In this document: positions 62,775-64,000 of the stretch, in pieces
How positions within the stretch are numbered: position 1 is the stretch's first letter
How the letters are laid out: each line of letters starts with the position of its first letter
Origin: Streptomyces hygroscopicus
Lineage (GTDB): Bacteria; Actinomycetota; Actinomycetes; Streptomycetales; Streptomycetaceae
Reading direction: 5' to 3'
DNA: 64,000 nucleotides
Assembly (NCBI RefSeq): GCF_026168105.1
Contig: NZ_LBMW01000026.1
Span: forward strand, 52,691-116,690
Notes under the pieces: model-generated
Seen by the model: the letters and a program-made list of their open reading frames with translations, nothing else
Database searches by the model: none
Told to the model about the DNA's origin: nothing
Made by a program: the position numbers and the translations under genes

Positions 62775-64000
62775 ATGCGCCTGATGAGTCTCGGAGTCCT
62801 CGCCTCCTCCCGCAAGGAGAATGAGTTCCGCCTGCCGTTGCACCCTGCTCACCTCGACCGGATCGCGCCGGACGTACGCGGGAGGATATTCCTGGAACAG
62901 GGCTACGGCGAACGGTTCGGCGTCGCCGACGACACGCTCGCACCGCTCGTGGCGGGATTGCGCTCCCGCGAGCAACTCCTCGCCGAGTGCGACGTGTTGC
63001 TGCTGCCCAAACCCATGCACGACGACATCGCCGCGCTGCGTGAGGGCCAGGTGCTGTGGGGATGGCCGCACTGTGTGCAGGACGAGGAGCTGACCCAGCT
63101 CGCCATCGACCGACGGGTGACACTCGTCGCCTGGGAGGCCATGAACCACTGGACGTCCACGGGCGCCTTCAGCGTCCATGTGTTCCACAAGAACAACGAG
63201 CTCGCGGGCTACTGCTCGGTGCTGCACGCTCTGCAGCTCGGCGGGCTGACCGGCAGCTACGGGCGGCGTCTGCGTGCTGTGGTCATCAGCTTCGGCGCCA
63301 CGGCGCGCGGCGCGGTCACCGGCCTGGGCGCCATGGGGGTCTCCGACGTCACGGTGCTCACCCAGCGCGCAGCGGCAGCGGTGGCCTCGCCGATGCCCTC
63401 GGTCGTGATGGGCCACTTCGCACAGCAAGAGGGCGATTCAACGCGCCTGCACGCATTCACCGCGGCCGGTTCCCTGCCGCTGGCGGAGTACCTGGCCGGG
63501 TTCGACATCATCGTCAACTGCGTCTTGCAGGACACCGACGCGCCGCTCATGTTCGTCACCGAAGAGGAACTCACCCTGTTCCGGCCGGGGACCTTCTTCA
63601 TCGACGTCGCCTGCGACGAAGGCATGGGCTTCGCGTGGGCCCGTCCCACCACCTTCGGCGAGCCGATGCCCACGGTGGGGACGGGCTGCCACTACTACGC
63701 AGTGGATCACAGCCCGTCCCACCTGTGGAACTCGGCCACGTGGGAGATCAGCGAGGCACTCCTGCCGTACCTGCGCAAGGTCATGAGCGGCCCCGCGGTC
63801 TGGGAGGCCGACCCCACGGTCAGAAAGGCCATCGAGATCCGCGACGGCGTCGTCCTGAACCCAAAGATTCTCTCCTTCCAGCACCGAACAGCCGCCTACC
63901 CCCACACCTCCAGGACCCCGGCCCACACCCCCAAGACCCCGGCTCACACCCCCAAGACCCCGGCCCACACCCCCAAGACCCCGGCCCACACCCCCAAGAC
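62775..64000 (+). CDS. N5-(carboxyethyl)ornithine synthase-like / alanine-dehydrogenase-family enzyme, 3' end cut
   Basis: At least 408 aa, running off the window. It matches the CEOS/AlaDH-PNT family: KENEFRLPLHPAHL near the start, WGWPHCVQ, NNELAGYCSVLHAL, ISFGATARGAVTGLG, FIDVACDEGMGFAWARP and CHYYAVDHSPSHLW. CEOS condenses pyruvate and ornithine with NADPH; the substrate here is not proven. GAGGAAG precedes ATG 62775; ATG 62784 is an alternative. After the enzyme domain (SFQHR) the chain enters a repeated Pro/Thr/Lys/His tail. Confidence 0.82.
   Translation, partial: MRLMSLGVLASSRKENEFRLPLHPAHLDRIAPDVRGRIFLEQGYGERFGVADDTLAPLVAGLRSREQLLAECDVLLLPKPMHDDIAALREGQVLWGWPHCVQDEELTQLAIDRRVTLVAWEAMNHWTSTGAFSVHVFHKNNELAGYCSVLHALQLGGLTGSYGRRLRAVVISFGATARGAVTGLGAMGVSDVTVLTQRAAAAVASPMPSVVMGHFAQQEGDSTRLHAFTAAGSLPLAEYLAGFDIIVNCVLQDTDAPLMFVTEEELTLFRPGTFFIDVACDEGMGFAWARPTTFGEPMPTVGTGCHYYAVDHSPSHLWNSATWEISEALLPYLRKVMSGPAVWEADPTVRKAIEIRDGVVLNPKILSFQHRTAAYPHTSRTPAHTPKTPAHTPKTPAHTPKTPAHTPK
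63901..64000 (+). repeat. 21-bp tandem repeat encoding a PHTPKTPA-type tail
   Basis: Five units of about CCCACACCCCCAAGACCCCGG start at 63901, 63922, 63943, 63964 and 63985 (last one cut by the edge). They encode seven-residue repeats H-T-P-K-T-P-A at the C-terminus of the CEOS-like protein. First unit has two variants (S, R). Confidence 0.95.

Noticed and set aside
63438..63989. Minus-strand frame with Gly/Arg repeats at the right edge
   Set aside because: Mirror of the CEOS-like gene and its Pro-rich tail; no independent support.

Overview
The window looks like a chromosomal segment of a Streptomyces or close relative. It has very high GC, GTG/TTG starts, purine-rich ribosome binding sites, an actinobacterial GlgM/GlgC pair, an actinobacterial initiator tRNA, SigB-type partner-switching genes and many small families typical of streptomycetes. 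Most genes are annotated from motifs read directly in the translated sequence; nothing was searched against a database.

Layout. 0-13.6 kb is metabolic and cell-surface: a secreted GH92 mannosidase (cut by the left edge), an arylsulfotransferase-like protein, glgM-glgC, an FhuF-type 2Fe-2S protein, a DMT-type membrane protein, an Rpf-LysM-M23 muralytic enzyme, gnd, a proline-rich protein, and panD followed by an Asp/Glu-racemase-like gene. 14.4-23.9 kb is a tightly packed minus-strand proteostasis/redox operon: dnaK, grpE, dnaJ, a CbpM/MerR-like modulator, clpB, a TrxC-type thioredoxin, a UBP-type zinc finger, a large cNMP-binding/flavin protein and hsp20. Most of these genes overlap or are a few bases apart. 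24-29.4 kb holds general-stress genes (GSP17M-like, PfpI-like, DUF1931 histone fold, a membrane protein, DUF2267).

29.4-38.7 kb is a gene graveyard. It has fragments of an aldehyde dehydrogenase, IS5- and IS1380-type transposases, an MFS transporter, a FUSC protein, DUF2267, DUF2795 and a small heat-shock protein. These are mixed with intact genes for a PucR regulator, a HAD phosphatase and two unknown proteins. 38.7-46.4 kb carries an NAD(P)-binding protein, a UvrA2-like ABC ATPase, a formaldehyde-dehydrogenase-type Zn-ADH, a FUSC transporter and a short PsiE-like protein, followed by tRNA-fMet.

46.9-55.3 kb is a general-stress signalling island: two STAS proteins, a beta carbonic anhydrase, an ANTAR gene broken by frameshifts, an RsbU-like PP2C phosphatase, a small MerR protein, a broken and an intact RsbW-like ATPase, a SigB/SigF-type sigma factor, two small hydrophobic proteins and CsbD. 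SigB-like promoter sequences lie upstream of the sigma factor and the ATPase. 55.8-62 kb holds a PoxB-type enzyme, a GltS-like FMN protein and a fatty-acid desaturase flanked by two cold-shock proteins. The right edge cuts an N5-(carboxyethyl)ornithine-synthase-like gene with a tandem-repeat tail.

Together the window reads as a stress-tolerance region: protein repair, redox, membrane fluidity, cold shock, osmotic/general stress signalling and small stress proteins, with marked local gene decay. Several decayed genes differ from an intact reading by one extra base in a C or G/C run. That pattern could be real decay or sequencing error.
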